A stretch of 64,000 bases of DNA from CAIWHR01 sp963734055 (GCA_963734055.1 CAVTFQ010000002.1:124001-188000); one strand, 5' to 3'. Positions 24,648 to 33,806 are shown, counted from the stretch's first letter. Made by a program: numbers and translations. The notes: a model not told the origin generated them from the letters alone.

Positions 24648-25418
24648 TCAGCTCTTGATGGGAATCCCGATTACGGCGGCAAGCTTAGCGCAAAGCGCAG
24701 CGTTGGTCGCGATCAGCGGGTTGCCCCTGGCGAGACCGTCGTCGGCGAAGAAGTCGCTGGCGAAGCCACCGGCCTCCTCGACGAGCAGAATGCCCGCCGC
24801 GCAGTCCCACGCGTTGATGTGGAGCTCGCAGTACGCTTCCCGGCGTCCCGCCGCGACGTCGGCGAGTCCAAGCGCGCCCGATCCAGCGCGGCTGAACGCG
24901 CAACCGGCGCCAAGCACGCGGCCGACGAGCGCGAGGTACTCGGCGCTCGAGCGTCGCGTCGACCATCCGCATTCGACCGTCGCGACATCGAGGTCGGCCA
25001 CGGGGCTCACGACGAGCCGCTCGCCGTTGCGCGCCGCGCCACCGCCGCGTTCGGCGGCGTAAAGCCAATCGTTGCTCGGGTCGTACACGACGCCCACCGT
25101 CGGGCGAAGGCGCTCGAGATACCCGATCGACACACAGTAGCGCGGGATGCCACGCGCGTAATTCGCCGTGCCGTCGATCGGGTCGATGAGCCACACGCGC
25201 TCGCCGTCGCCGTTTGCGCCGCCCTCCTCCTCGCCAATGATCGCGTCGGAGGGGTAACGCTTCGCGATCTCGGCGCGAATGAAGCGCTCGACTTCGCCGT
25301 CCATCAGCGTGACGATGTCGTGCCGGCCTTTGAGCGATGCAATCGAACGGCCGAATGCCGAGTGCGCGAGCCTGCCCGCGTCGCGGGCCAGCGTGGAGGC
25401 GAATTGCAGTCTATCCAT
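24648..25418 (-). CDS. Inositol monophosphatase-family phosphatase
   Basis: A 256-residue Mg2+-dependent sugar-phosphate phosphatase of the IMPase/SuhB/CysQ family. Metal-binding motifs are seen: GEEEGG (residues about 60-65), WLIDPIDGTANYARGIP, and INAWDCAAGILLVEEAGG near the C-terminus. The size is typical. ATG 25418 is chosen because an upstream in-frame start adds a low-complexity stretch. It is the first gene of the set that continues with the AfuA-type binding protein 19 bases downstream. This suggests it dephosphorylates the imported phosphoester or a related sugar phosphate; the substrate is not known. Confidence 0.88.
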   Translation of the reverse strand: MDRLQFASTLARDAGRLAHSAFGRSIASLKGRHDIVTLMDGEVERFIRAEIAKRYPSDAIIGEEEGGANGDGERVWLIDPIDGTANYARGIPRYCVSIGYLERLRPTVGVVYDPSNDWLYAAERGGGAARNGERLVVSPVADLDVATVECGWSTRRSSAEYLALVGRVLGAGCAFSRAGSGALGLADVAAGRREAYCELHINAWDCAAGILLVEEAGGFASDFFADDGLARGNPLIATNAALCAKLAAVIGIPIKS

Positions 25419-25625
25419 CGACTGTCCGGTTCGTGCCCGCCTCGCTGGCGAGCGCCGACCGCTTGCCACGCACTCGCAAATGCGTCGCGCGGGCAGCGAC
25501 GAGACTCGCCGGCGGCTCCCAGCCTGCCCGTGGCGATCGGCCGCTTACGCGCCGTGAGCGATCACCCTGTGAAGTTCACGAACGCGGTCGAGCAGCTCGC
25601 GAGCGCGGGAGCTGTGCGGGCGTCG

Positions 25626-27756
25626 CTAGATCAGCCCGGCGCCTCGCGCCCACTTGTACTTTGCGCCGAGCACCATCACCGGCATCTCGGTCGAGTACGG
25701 GTACGCGGGAATGCCGTGGTCGAACAGGTATTCGGCGGCCTCCTCGACCTCTACGTCGCCCGCGAGCGACGCGACGATCGGCTTGTGGATGCCCTTGGCG
25801 CGCATCTCGTCGACCACCTCGACCATCGTCTTCGCGAACACCATCGGCGGCGTGATGATCGTGTGCCAGTAGCCGAGGATCAACGCGTGGATCCGGGGAT
25901 CCTCGAGGCCGAGGCGAACCGTGTCCTGGTAGGTCTTGGGCGGCTGGCCGCCGGTGATGTCGACCGGGTTGCCGGCGGCGCCGAACGGCGGGATGAACTT
26001 GCGGAACGCCGCGTCGAGGTCCGGCGGCATCGGCATCAGCCTGAGGTCGTTGTCGACGCACGCGTCGGAGAGCAGCACGCCCGACCCGCCGGCGCCGGTG
26101 ATGATGACGACGTTCTCGCCCTTCGGCGTGGCCAGCACCGGGATCGCCCGCGCGTACTCGAGGAGCTCGCGCAGCGCCTTCGCGCGAATGACGCCGGATT
26201 GCCGCAGCACGTCGTCGTAGATCTTGTCGTTGCCCGCGAGCGCGCCCGTGTGCGAGCTCGCGGCGCGCGCACCGAGCGCGGTGCGTCCCGCCTTGAGCAC
26301 GACCACGGGCTTCTTCTTCGACACCCGCTTCGCGACCTCCGCGAACGCCCGGCCGTCCTTCAGGTCCTCGCAGTGCTGCGCGATGATGTGCGTGTTGTCG
26401 TCCTGCTCGAAGAACGTGAGCAGGTCGTCCTCGTCGATGTCGGACTTGTTGCCGAGGCCCACGATCGCGGAGACGCCCATCTTGGCCGAGCGCGAGAAGC
26501 CGATGATCGCCATCCCGATGCCGCCCGACTGCGACGACAGCGCGGCGTGGCCCTTGAAGTCGTAGGCCGTGCAGAACGTCGCGCACAGGTTCTTCCACGT
26601 GTAGTAGAAGCCGTAGATGTTGGGGCCCATGAGGCGCACGCCGTACTTCCGGCCGATCGCCTGGATCTCCTTCTGGCCTTCGACGTTGCCGGTCTCGGCG
26701 AAGCCGGAAGGGATCAGCACCGCGCCGGGGATCTTCTTCTCGCCGCACTCGACGAGCGCGGGCGCGACGAACTTCGCGGGAATCGCGAACACGGCGACGT
26801 CGATCGTGCCGGGGACGTCCTTGACGCTCTTGTAGGCCTTGATCCCCATGATCGTGTCGGCAGCGGGGTTGATCGGGTAGATCTTTCCCTGGTAGCCCCC
26901 GTTGATCAGGTTCTTCATCACCGAATTGCCGATCTTGCCGTCCTCCGACGAGGCGCCAATGACCGCCACGGACTCCGGCTTCATGATCCGGTTCATGTCG
27001 CGGACGATGTCCTCGTGCTTCGGCCGGTAGCGCGGCGGCGCCGGGTTCGGGTCGAGCACGATGCGCACGTCGGCGGCCGTCGCGCCCTTGTCGGTCGCGA
27101 AGACCGGATTCAGGTCCATCTCGGCGATCTCGGGGAAATCGGCGACGAGCTGCGAGACGCTGCGGATCATCGTCGCGAGCGCCGCGCGGTTCACGCCCTT
27201 GGCCCCGCGCACGCCTTTCAGGATCTCGGCGGCCGCGATGCCATCCAGCATCGACAGCGCGTCGTCCTTGGACGCGGGCGCGAGCCGGAACGTGACGTCC
27301 TTCATCACCTCGACCAGCACGCCACCGAGGCCGAAGGCGACCAGCTTGCCGAACGACGGGTCGGTCACCGCGCCGATGATCACTTCCTGGCCGCCGCCCA
27401 CCATCTGCTGGACCTGCACGCCGAGGAGCTGCGCCTTGCGGTCGTATTTCTTCGCGTTGGCGACGATCGGCGGCGAAGCCCTTGCGGACTTCGGCCGACG
27501 TGCGCAGGCCGACCAGCACGCCGCCGGCTTCCGTCTTGTGCAGGATCTGCGGCGACACGATCTTGAGCACGACCGGGTAGCCCATCGCCGTGGCGAGCTT
27601 GGCGGCCTGGGCGGGCGTCGTCGCGACCCCTTCCTTCGGTACGGGGATGCCGTAGGCGTCGCAGACCGCCTTGCCCTCCGGCGCGGTCAGCGCCGCGCGT
27701 CCGTCGGCCTTCACGCGGTCGAGAATCTGCCGGACTGCCTTCTTGTTCGTCGCCAT
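25626..27756 (-). pseudogene. NDP-forming acyl-CoA synthetase (acetate-CoA ligase type), frameshifted
   Basis: About 709 residues when the frame is corrected, homologous to ADP-forming acetyl-CoA synthetases. The N-terminal segment (ATG 27756, residues about 1-95) is the start of an ATP-grasp domain (VLKIVSPQILHKTEAGGVLVG). Homology then continues in another frame at about 27468 (IVANAKKYDRKAQLLGVQVQ), so one extra base lies near 27467-27476. After the ATP-grasp come a CoA-binding Rossmann domain (SVAVIGASSEDGKIGN) and ligase domains with the conserved SSHTGALAG His. Order is ATP-grasp first. It lies next to frc/oxc, so it may activate acetate, oxalate or formate; this is inference. Assembly error cannot be excluded. 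Confidence 0.82.
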
Positions 27757-27794
27757 CGTCGTTCCCTTCGGTTCGCTGGTGTTCCGTGCCGAAA

Positions 27795-27896
27795 TAGGGT
27801 CAGACCCGACTTTCCTCGCGCGCAATTCGATGCAGCCGATGCGCGTCGCGGGAAGTCGATTCCGATCCCACTTCTCGAAAGTCGGGTCTGACCCTA
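27795..27896. repeat. REP-like palindromic element, copy 1
   Basis: Inverted 20-base arms at 27795-27814 and 27877-27896, separated by 62 bases. Each arm begins or ends at a TAGGG/CCCTA edge and contains the smaller palindrome GGGTC-A-GACCC. The element lies between the acyl-CoA synthetase and frc genes and resembles the RAYT-associated BIMEs of Betaproteobacteria. Confidence 0.8.
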
Positions 27897-27921
27897 CTTT
27901 TCGTCGTCTTCCGCTCGCGCG

Positions 27922-29169
27922 CTAGATCGCCTTGTCCGCGCGCAGCGCCGCGATCGCATCCTTGCCGTAGCCGAGCTCGGCCAGCACCTCATCGGTGTGC
28001 TCGCCCAGGAGCGGCGAGCGCCTGACGTCGCTCGGGCTGTCCGACATCTTGATCGGATTGCCGACCGTCAGGTACTTCCCGCGTGTCGGATGGTCGACCT
28101 CGACGACCGTGCCCGTCTTGCGCAGCGACGGCTCCTCGGCGATCTCCTTCATCGACAGGATCGGCCCGCAGGGGATGTCGTGCTTGTTCAGGATGTCCAT
28201 CGCCTCGAACTTCGTCTTCGTCATCGTCCACTTTTCGATTTCGCCGAAGATCTCCATCAGGTGCGGCAGCCGCGCCTTCGGCGTCGCGTAGCGGGTATCG
28301 GTCAGCCACTCGGGCCGTCCGATCACCTCGCAGATGTCCTTCCAGACCGGCGCCTGCGTGATGAAGTAGATGTACGCGTTGGGATCGGTCTCCCAGCCCT
28401 TGCACTTGAGGATCCAGCCCGGCTGTCCGCCCCCCGACGCGTTGCCGGAACGCGGCACCGCCTCGCCGAACGTGCCGTTCGGGTACTGCGGGTATTCCTC
28501 CATCACGTGGGTGCGGTCGAGGCGCTGCTGGTCGCGCAGCTTCACGCGGCAGAGGTTCAGGACGCCGTCCTGCATCGCGGCCAGCACCCGCTGCCCGCGG
28601 CCCGACGTGTTGCGCTGATAGAGCGCGGCGACGATACCGAGCGCGAGGTGCAGGCCGGTCCCGGAGTCGCCGATCTGCGCGCCGGTCACGAGCGGCGGCC
28701 CGTCATCGAAGCCGGTCGTCGACGCGGCGCCGCCCGCGCACTGCGCGACGTTCTCGTAGACCTTGCATTCCTCGTACGGCCCGGGACCGAAGCCCTTGAC
28801 CGACGCCATGATCATCCGCGGGTTGAGCTCCTGGATGCGCTCCCACGTGAAGCCCATCCGGTCGAGCGCGCCCGGCGCGAAGTTCTCTACCAGCACGTCG
28901 CAGTACTTGACCAGCGATTCGAGGATCGCCTTGCCCTTCGGATGCTTCGCGTCGACGGTGATCGAGCGCTTGTTGTGGTTCAGCATCGTGAAGTAGAGGC
29001 TGTCCACGTTCGGGATGTCGCGGAGCTGGCCGCGCGTGATGTCGCCCTCGCCCGCGCGCTCGACCTTGATCACGTCGGCGCCGAACCACGCGAGGAGCTG
29101 CGTGCAAGTAGGACCCGACTGCACGTGCGTGAAGTCCAGGATGCGGACGCCGTCCAATGCCTTGCCCAT
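27922..29169 (-). CDS. frc: Formyl-CoA:oxalate CoA-transferase
   Basis: A 415-residue class III CoA-transferase that moves CoA from formyl-CoA to oxalate, giving oxalyl-CoA and formate. The start MGKALDGVRILDFTHVQSGP and the GNASGGGQPGW glycine loop match formyl-CoA transferases. The catalytic aspartate that forms the acyl anhydride is Asp168 in GAQIGDSGTGLHLALG. Size fits the Oxalobacter and E. coli enzymes (428 and 416 residues). It lies 112 bases after the oxc gene on the same strand with a REP-like element in between. With oxalyl-CoA decarboxylase it completes the oxalate cycle. Confidence 0.93.
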   Translation of the reverse strand: MGKALDGVRILDFTHVQSGPTCTQLLAWFGADVIKVERAGEGDITRGQLRDIPNVDSLYFTMLNHNKRSITVDAKHPKGKAILESLVKYCDVLVENFAPGALDRMGFTWERIQELNPRMIMASVKGFGPGPYEECKVYENVAQCAGGAASTTGFDDGPPLVTGAQIGDSGTGLHLALGIVAALYQRNTSGRGQRVLAAMQDGVLNLCRVKLRDQQRLDRTHVMEEYPQYPNGTFGEAVPRSGNASGGGQPGWILKCKGWETDPNAYIYFITQAPVWKDICEVIGRPEWLTDTRYATPKARLPHLMEIFGEIEKWTMTKTKFEAMDILNKHDIPCGPILSMKEIAEEPSLRKTGTVVEVDHPTRGKYLTVGNPIKMSDSPSDVRRSPLLGEHTDEVLAELGYGKDAIAALRADKAI

Positions 29170-29213
29170 TTCGTCCCCTATCGAATGCCGTGATTTCGAA
29201 AACGTTGTCCCGG

Positions 29214-29279
29214 AAGTAGGGTCAGACCCGTCCGTTGGCCGCCCGCGACATGGCTAAAAAGTCGGGTCTGACCCTACTT
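29214..29279. repeat. REP-like palindromic element, copy 2
   Basis: Inverted arms of 17 bases at 29214-29230 and 29263-29279, core AAGTAGGGTCAGACCCG, separated by 32 bases. The shortest of the three copies, it sits between frc and oxc, so the transcript of the operon would include it. Confidence 0.8.
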
Positions 29280-29281
29280 GC

Positions 29282-31078
29282 TCACGATTTCTTCTTCGCG
29301 GTTGGATTGAGGCTCGTGATGCGGCCGCTCTCCGTCCCCGCTTTCTCGTCGATGACCGCGTTGATCAGCGTCGGCTTGCGCGAGCGGATCGCCTCTTCCA
29401 TCGCCTGGCGGAGCTCGGCCGGCGTCGTGGCCAGCACGCCGACTCCACCAAAGGCCTCCATCAGCCGCTCGTAGCGCGCGCCCTTGACGAACACCAGGGG
29501 CGATGGATCGCGCCCGCCGGTCGGATTCGTTTCATCGCCGCGATAGACGCCGTTGTTGTTCAGGATCACGACGCAGACCGGCAGCTGGTAGCGGCAGATC
29601 GTCTCCACTTCCATGCCGGAGAAGCCGAAGGCGCTGTCGCCCTCGATCGCGATCACCTGCTCGCCGCTGACCACGGCCGCCGCGACCGAGAAGCCCATGC
29701 CGATGCCCATGACGCCCCAGGTGCCGACGTCGAGCCGCTTGCGCGGCTTGTACATGTCAACGATGCTGCGCGTGAAGTCGAGGGCGTTCGCTCCCTCGTT
29801 GACGAGAATCGCGTCCGGGTTCGCCTTGACGATGTCGCGCACGACGTTGAGCGCGCTGTGGTAGTTCATCGGCGTCGGGTTCTTCGCCAGCGATTCCGCC
29901 ATCTTCGCGACGTTCCTGGTCTTGCGCTCGGCGATCGCCCCGAGCCACTCGGCAGGGGGCTTGGGCCAGTTCGATCCGACGCCGCCGAGGAGGGCCTTCA
30001 CGCACGAACCGATGTCGCCGACGACCGGCGCAGCGATACGGACGTTGCTGTCCGCCTCCTGCGGCGAGATGTCGACCTGGACGAACGTCTGGCCGCCCCA
30101 TTGCTTGGCGCCCGCGCCGCCCCACGTCTTGCCCTTGCCGTGCGAAAGCAGCCAGTTCAACCGCGCGCCGATCACCATCACGACGTCGGCTTCCGGCAGC
30201 ACGTACGAGCGCGCCGCCGAGGCGGACTGCTCGTGCGTATCGGGCAGGAGGCCCTTGGCCATCGCCATCGGCAGGTAGGGGATGCCGGTCCTTTCCACCA
30301 GCGCGCGGATGTCCGCATCGGCCTGCGCGTATGCCGCGCCCTTGCCGAGGATGATCAGCGGGCGCTTGGCGCTCTTGAGCAGATCGAGCGCGCGCTGCAC
30401 GGCGTCCGCCGCCGGGATCTGGCGCGGCGCCGGATCGACGACCTTGATCAGCGACTGCTTCCCCGCTTCCGCGTCGATCGTCTGCGGGAACAGCTTGGCC
30501 GGAAGGTCGAGGTACACGCCGCCCGGACGGCCGGAGAGCGCTGCCCGGATCGCTCGCGCCACGCCGATGCCGATGTCCTCCGCGTGCAGGACCCGGAACG
30601 CGGCCTTCGCGTGCGGCCTGGCGATCGCGAGCTGATCCATCTCCTCGTAGTCGCCCTGCTGCAGGTCGACGATCTCGCGCTCGCTCGAGCCACTGATCAG
30701 GATCATCGGGAAGCAGTTGGTGGTGGCGTTGGCGAGCGCTGTCAACCCGTTGAGGAAGCCCGGCGCGGACACCGTGAGGCAGATGCCCGGCTTCTGCGTC
30801 ATGAAGCCGGCGATGGACGCGGCGTACCCGGCGTTCTGCTCGTGGCGGAAGGCGATCACGCGCATCCCTGCCGCCTGCAGCCGGCGCGTGAGATCGGTGA
30901 TCGGGATCCCGGGCAGGCCGAAGATCGTATCGATCTCGTTCAGCTTGAGCGCGTCGATGACGAGCTGGAAGCCGTCGGTTTCCCGCGCCTGGGGGTTCAC
31001 TTCGCCGACGGTTCTTGCCGCGTCGTCGGCGGTGGTCGGCGCGGTCTTGGGAGTTGGCTTGGCGGCGACGTCTTGCAT
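29282..31078 (-). CDS. oxc: Oxalyl-CoA decarboxylase
   Basis: A 598-residue thiamine-diphosphate enzyme that decarboxylates oxalyl-CoA to formyl-CoA and CO2. The N-terminal PYR domain begins at about residue 35 (DGFQLVIDALKLNEIDTIFG) and carries the catalytic Glu region (AFRHEQNAGYAA). The central domain binds ADP as allosteric activator in known enzymes. The C-terminal ThDP motif is GDSAFGFSGMEVETICRYQL leading to NNNG. ATG 31078 is preceded by GGAGGAA, a strong ribosome-binding site. The extra 30 N-terminal residues are Thr/Pro/Ala-rich and lie before the fold. A likely promoter is at 31256-31284. Confidence 0.94.
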   Translation of the reverse strand: MQDVAAKPTPKTAPTTADDAARTVGEVNPQARETDGFQLVIDALKLNEIDTIFGLPGIPITDLTRRLQAAGMRVIAFRHEQNAGYAASIAGFMTQKPGICLTVSAPGFLNGLTALANATTNCFPMILISGSSEREIVDLQQGDYEEMDQLAIARPHAKAAFRVLHAEDIGIGVARAIRAALSGRPGGVYLDLPAKLFPQTIDAEAGKQSLIKVVDPAPRQIPAADAVQRALDLLKSAKRPLIILGKGAAYAQADADIRALVERTGIPYLPMAMAKGLLPDTHEQSASAARSYVLPEADVVMVIGARLNWLLSHGKGKTWGGAGAKQWGGQTFVQVDISPQEADSNVRIAAPVVGDIGSCVKALLGGVGSNWPKPPAEWLGAIAERKTRNVAKMAESLAKNPTPMNYHSALNVVRDIVKANPDAILVNEGANALDFTRSIVDMYKPRKRLDVGTWGVMGIGMGFSVAAAVVSGEQVIAIEGDSAFGFSGMEVETICRYQLPVCVVILNNNGVYRGDETNPTGGRDPSPLVFVKGARYERLMEAFGGVGVLATTPAELRQAMEEAIRSRKPTLINAVIDEKAGTESGRITSLNPTAKKKS

Positions 31079-31255
31079 GGTTTCCTCCGGAGCCGGCGAG
31101 AGGGACGACAAAGAAGGCGACCGGGCGCGTCCTCACTGCGTGCGCCGCCACGAGCCTCCGTTGGGTGCCGGCCGCGGCCGGCGCTTGCGGGTTCGAACCC
31201 CCGAAAACGAATCGGGCCGGTTCCGAAGACCCCGGAACCCGACGATATTTCGCAT

Positions 31256-31284
31256 AATGTATTTGGTATATCATGGGAGGTCAA
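31256..31284 (-). promoter_or_regulatory. Promoter for oxc
   Basis: Reading leftwards, TTGACC (plus 31279-31284) and TACATT (plus 31256-31261) are separated by exactly 17 bases, giving a 5' leader of about 170 bases to the oxc ATG at 31078. Five of six bases match the -35 consensus and four of six the -10. Confidence 0.6.
31264..31273. promoter_or_regulatory. Operator-like site for the adjacent GntR regulator
   Basis: TGGTATATCA is one base from the palindrome TGGTATACCA and agrees with the TNGT...ACNA half-site pattern of FadR/FCD-subfamily GntR proteins. It lies in the spacer between -35 and -10 of the oxc promoter, where binding would block RNA polymerase. Protein and operator sit next to each other. 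Confidence 0.5.
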
Positions 31285-31387
31285 CGGATATTTTCATGCG
31301 AAATATCAGTGACTTGGTTCGCGAGGCTCCGCACGGCCGCCTGAGTGGCGCGACCCGCCCGCGACGACCGCGAAGAAGGGGGTGACG

Positions 31388-32101
31388 ATGTCGAGTGCGA
31401 CCGCAATCGACCCCGTGGGCCTTCCGCTGATGCTGCGCAAGCTGACCGCGAGCGTAAGCTTCCGCGACCAGGCGTACGCGGCGCTGAAGCAGGCGATCCA
31501 GGACGCCGACATCTACGGCCAGACCGCAGAGATCCGCCTGGACGAGCGGCAGCTCGCCGACGCGCTCGGCGTGTCGCGCACGCCGATCCGCGAGGCGATG
31601 ACGCTGCTCGAGCAGGAAGGTTTCCTGCGCACGGAGCCGCGGCGGGGTGTCTTCATCGTCCGCAAGACGAAGAAGCAGATCGTCGAGATGATCGAGATGT
31701 GGGCGGCGCTCGAAAGCATGGCCGCGCGCCTTGCAACGCTCAACGCGACCGATGCGGACATCGCCGCGCTGCGCACGATGTTCGACGAGTTCCGGACGTC
31801 GACACCGGCCGAGCACATCGACGAGTACTCGGAGGCCAACATAGCGTTCCACCAGGCGATCATCCGGCTCTCGGGGTCGCACCTCATGGGCAAGACGATC
31901 GAGAACCTGTTCGTCCACGTGCGGGCGATCCGCAAGATGACGATCGCGCAGAGCGATCGCGCCGCGCGCTCGATCGTCGACCACATGAACATCATCGAGG
32001 CGCTTGAGCGCCGCGACACCGAGCTCGCGGAGCGGCTCGTCCGGCAGCACTCGCTCGATCTCGCGGCCCACGTCGAGAAGTACTGCGATTTCCTGGATTG
32101 A
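31388..32101 (+). CDS. GntR-family (FadR/FCD) transcriptional regulator
   Basis: A 237-residue regulator. The N-terminal winged helix-turn-helix lies at about residues 25-95 (LADALGVSRTPIREAMTLLEQEGFLRTEPRRGVFI). The C-terminal FCD ligand-binding domain follows, with His residues placed for metal binding (FHQAIIRLSGSHLMG and SIVDHMNIIEALERRD). It is transcribed divergently from oxc and 10 bases ahead of the formate dehydrogenase genes, so it probably controls both directions and binds an oxalate- or CoA-related ligand; this is inferred. ATG 31388 is chosen over GTG 31382 as the more usual start. Confidence 0.9.
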   Translation: MSSATAIDPVGLPLMLRKLTASVSFRDQAYAALKQAIQDADIYGQTAEIRLDERQLADALGVSRTPIREAMTLLEQEGFLRTEPRRGVFIVRKTKKQIVEMIEMWAALESMAARLATLNATDADIAALRTMFDEFRTSTPAEHIDEYSEANIAFHQAIIRLSGSHLMGKTIENLFVHVRAIRKMTIAQSDRAARSIVDHMNIIEALERRDTELAERLVRQHSLDLAAHVEKYCDFLD

Positions 32102-32111
32102 CCCGGCCCGG

Positions 32112-33806
32112 ATGATCGAGCGCACCACGATCGACGTCTCCGCGCTCTCGCGCAAGCGGGGCGCGCGCGGGCAGCCGAAGGGCCGCGCCGTCGATCCGCA
32201 GGCGCTCTCCGACGTGCGCGCGCTGCTCGGCGACGCGCCACGGCGGCGGGATCTGCTGGTCGAGCACCTGCACCGGATCCAGGACGCGTGCGGGCACATT
32301 TCCGCTACGCACGTCGTCGCGCTCGCGCAGGAGATGAAGCTCGCGCTGACCGAGGTCTACGAGGTCGCGACGTTCTACCACCACTTCGACGTGGTGAAGG
32401 AAGGCGAGGCGCCGCCGCCGCCGATCACCGTGCGCGTGTGCGAGACGCTGTCGTGCCGGATGGCCGGCGGGCACGCGCTGCAGGACGAGCTCCGGACGCG
32501 CTGTGGCGACCGCGTGCGCGTGCTCGGCGCGCCTTGCATTGGCCGCTGCGACCACGCGCCGGCGGCGGTTGTCGGCCGCAATCCGATCGACGCGGCGACG
32601 GTCGCGGCGGTCGAGCGCGCGATCGCGGAGCGCGCGATGGAAGCCGCGGTGCCCGCCTACGTCGACTATGCGGAATACCGCGCCGACGGCGGCTACGCGA
32701 CGTGGCGGAGCTGCGTCGACGGCGCGCGGACAGTCGACGCGGTGATCGCGGAGCTCGAGTCGTCGGCGCTCCGCGGTCTCGGCGGCGCGGGCTTTCCCGT
32801 CGGCCGCAAGTGGAAGATCGTCCGTGCGGAGCCCGCACCGCGTCTGATGGCGATCAACATCGACGAGGGCGAGCCCGGCACGTTCAAGGACCGCCACTAC
32901 CTCGAGCGCGACCCGCACCGCTTCCTCGAGGGCGCGCTGATCGCGGCGTGGGCGGTCGGGATCGACGACGTCTACCTCTACCTGCGCGACGAATACGCGG
33001 CGTGCCGCGCGATCCTCGCGCGCGAGCTCGCCGCGCTCGAGGCCGATCCGCCTGGGCCCCTGCCGAAGCTGCACCTGCGCCGCGGCGCCGGCGCCTACAT
33101 CTGCGGCGAGGAGTCCGCGATGATCGAGTCGATCGAGGGCAAGCGCGGGATGCCCCGGCTGCGGCCGCCGTACGTGGCGCAGGTCGGGCTGTTCGGACGG
33201 CCCACGCTCGAGCACAACATGGAATCGCTGCACTGGGTGCGCGACATTCTCGAGAAGGGTGGCGCGTGGTTCGCGGGCCACGGTCGCCGCGGCCGCAAGG
33301 GCCTCCGGTCGTTCTCCGTTTCGGGGCGCGTCGCGAAGCCCGGCGTCCACCTCGCGCCGGCCGGCATCAGCGTGCGCGAGCTGATCGACGAGTACTGCGG
33401 CGGCATGCTGCCCGGCCACACGTTCTACGGCTATCTGCCCGGGGGCGCCTCCGGAGGCATTCTTCCGGCGGCGATGGGCGACCTGCCGCTCGACTTCGAC
33501 ACGCTGCAGCCGCACGGGTGCTTCATCGGCTCGGCGGCGATCATCGTGCTCTCGCAGCGCGATCGCGCGCGCGACGCGGCGCAGAACCTCATGCAGTTCT
33601 TCGCCGACGAGTCGTGCGGCCAGTGCACGCCGTGCCGCGTCGGCACCGAGAAGGCAGTCGGGCTCCTCGCGCAGCCGAAGTGGGACACGGCACTGCTCGC
33701 CGAGCTGTCGCAGGCGATGGCGGACGCGTCGATCTGCGGGCTCGGGCAGGCGGCGCCGAATCCGATCGCCTGCGTCGTCAAGTACTTTCCCCAGGAATTG
33801 GAATGA
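32112..33806 (+). CDS. NAD-dependent formate dehydrogenase, fused gamma-beta (NuoE-NuoF-like) subunit
   Basis: A 564-residue electron-transfer subunit of a soluble NAD+-linked formate dehydrogenase. Residues about 30-160 are NuoE-like with a [2Fe-2S] site (Cys110, 115, 142, 146). Residues about 170-564 are NuoF-like, with the NAD-binding GLGGAGFPVGRKW, the FMN site and a [4Fe-4S] motif SCGQCTPCRVG, plus a fourth Cys near the C-terminus. The same two-subunit layout with fused small subunits is known from FDH1 of Methylorubrum (Fdh1B). It overlaps the catalytic subunit gene by 4 bases and follows gntR by 10 bases. FMN passes the electrons on to NAD+. Confidence 0.9.
   Translation: MIERTTIDVSALSRKRGARGQPKGRAVDPQALSDVRALLGDAPRRRDLLVEHLHRIQDACGHISATHVVALAQEMKLALTEVYEVATFYHHFDVVKEGEAPPPPITVRVCETLSCRMAGGHALQDELRTRCGDRVRVLGAPCIGRCDHAPAAVVGRNPIDAATVAAVERAIAERAMEAAVPAYVDYAEYRADGGYATWRSCVDGARTVDAVIAELESSALRGLGGAGFPVGRKWKIVRAEPAPRLMAINIDEGEPGTFKDRHYLERDPHRFLEGALIAAWAVGIDDVYLYLRDEYAACRAILARELAALEADPPGPLPKLHLRRGAGAYICGEESAMIESIEGKRGMPRLRPPYVAQVGLFGRPTLEHNMESLHWVRDILEKGGAWFAGHGRRGRKGLRSFSVSGRVAKPGVHLAPAGISVRELIDEYCGGMLPGHTFYGYLPGGASGGILPAAMGDLPLDFDTLQPHGCFIGSAAIIVLSQRDRARDAAQNLMQFFADESCGQCTPCRVGTEKAVGLLAQPKWDTALLAELSQAMADASICGLGQAAPNPIACVVKYFPQELE

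Larger units (their letters stand above)
31079..31387. promoter_or_regulatory. 309-bp divergent regulatory region, oxc and gntR
   Basis: No gene is called here. Nested features are a perfect 12-bp inverted repeat (31244-31255/31296-31307), an operator-like site (31264-31273) and a minus-strand promoter for oxc. On the plus strand only a weak pair (TTGGTA 31263-31268, GATATT 31287-31292) is seen for gntR. The bases near 31180-31205 contain a TTCGAAC T-loop-like string, but no tRNA fold. Confidence 0.7.

Noticed and set aside
27997..29193. 398-codon frame antisense to frc
   Set aside because: Mirror of the conserved CoA-transferase frame.
31180..31205. TTCGAAC T-loop-like string, hint of a tRNA 3' end
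   Set aside because: Stem pairs on both sides do not form, and no anticodon or acceptor stem precedes it.
31296..31385. 29-codon frame MRNISDLVREAPHG... ahead of gntR
   Set aside because: Begins inside the inverted repeat and lacks a ribosome-binding site or conservation evidence.
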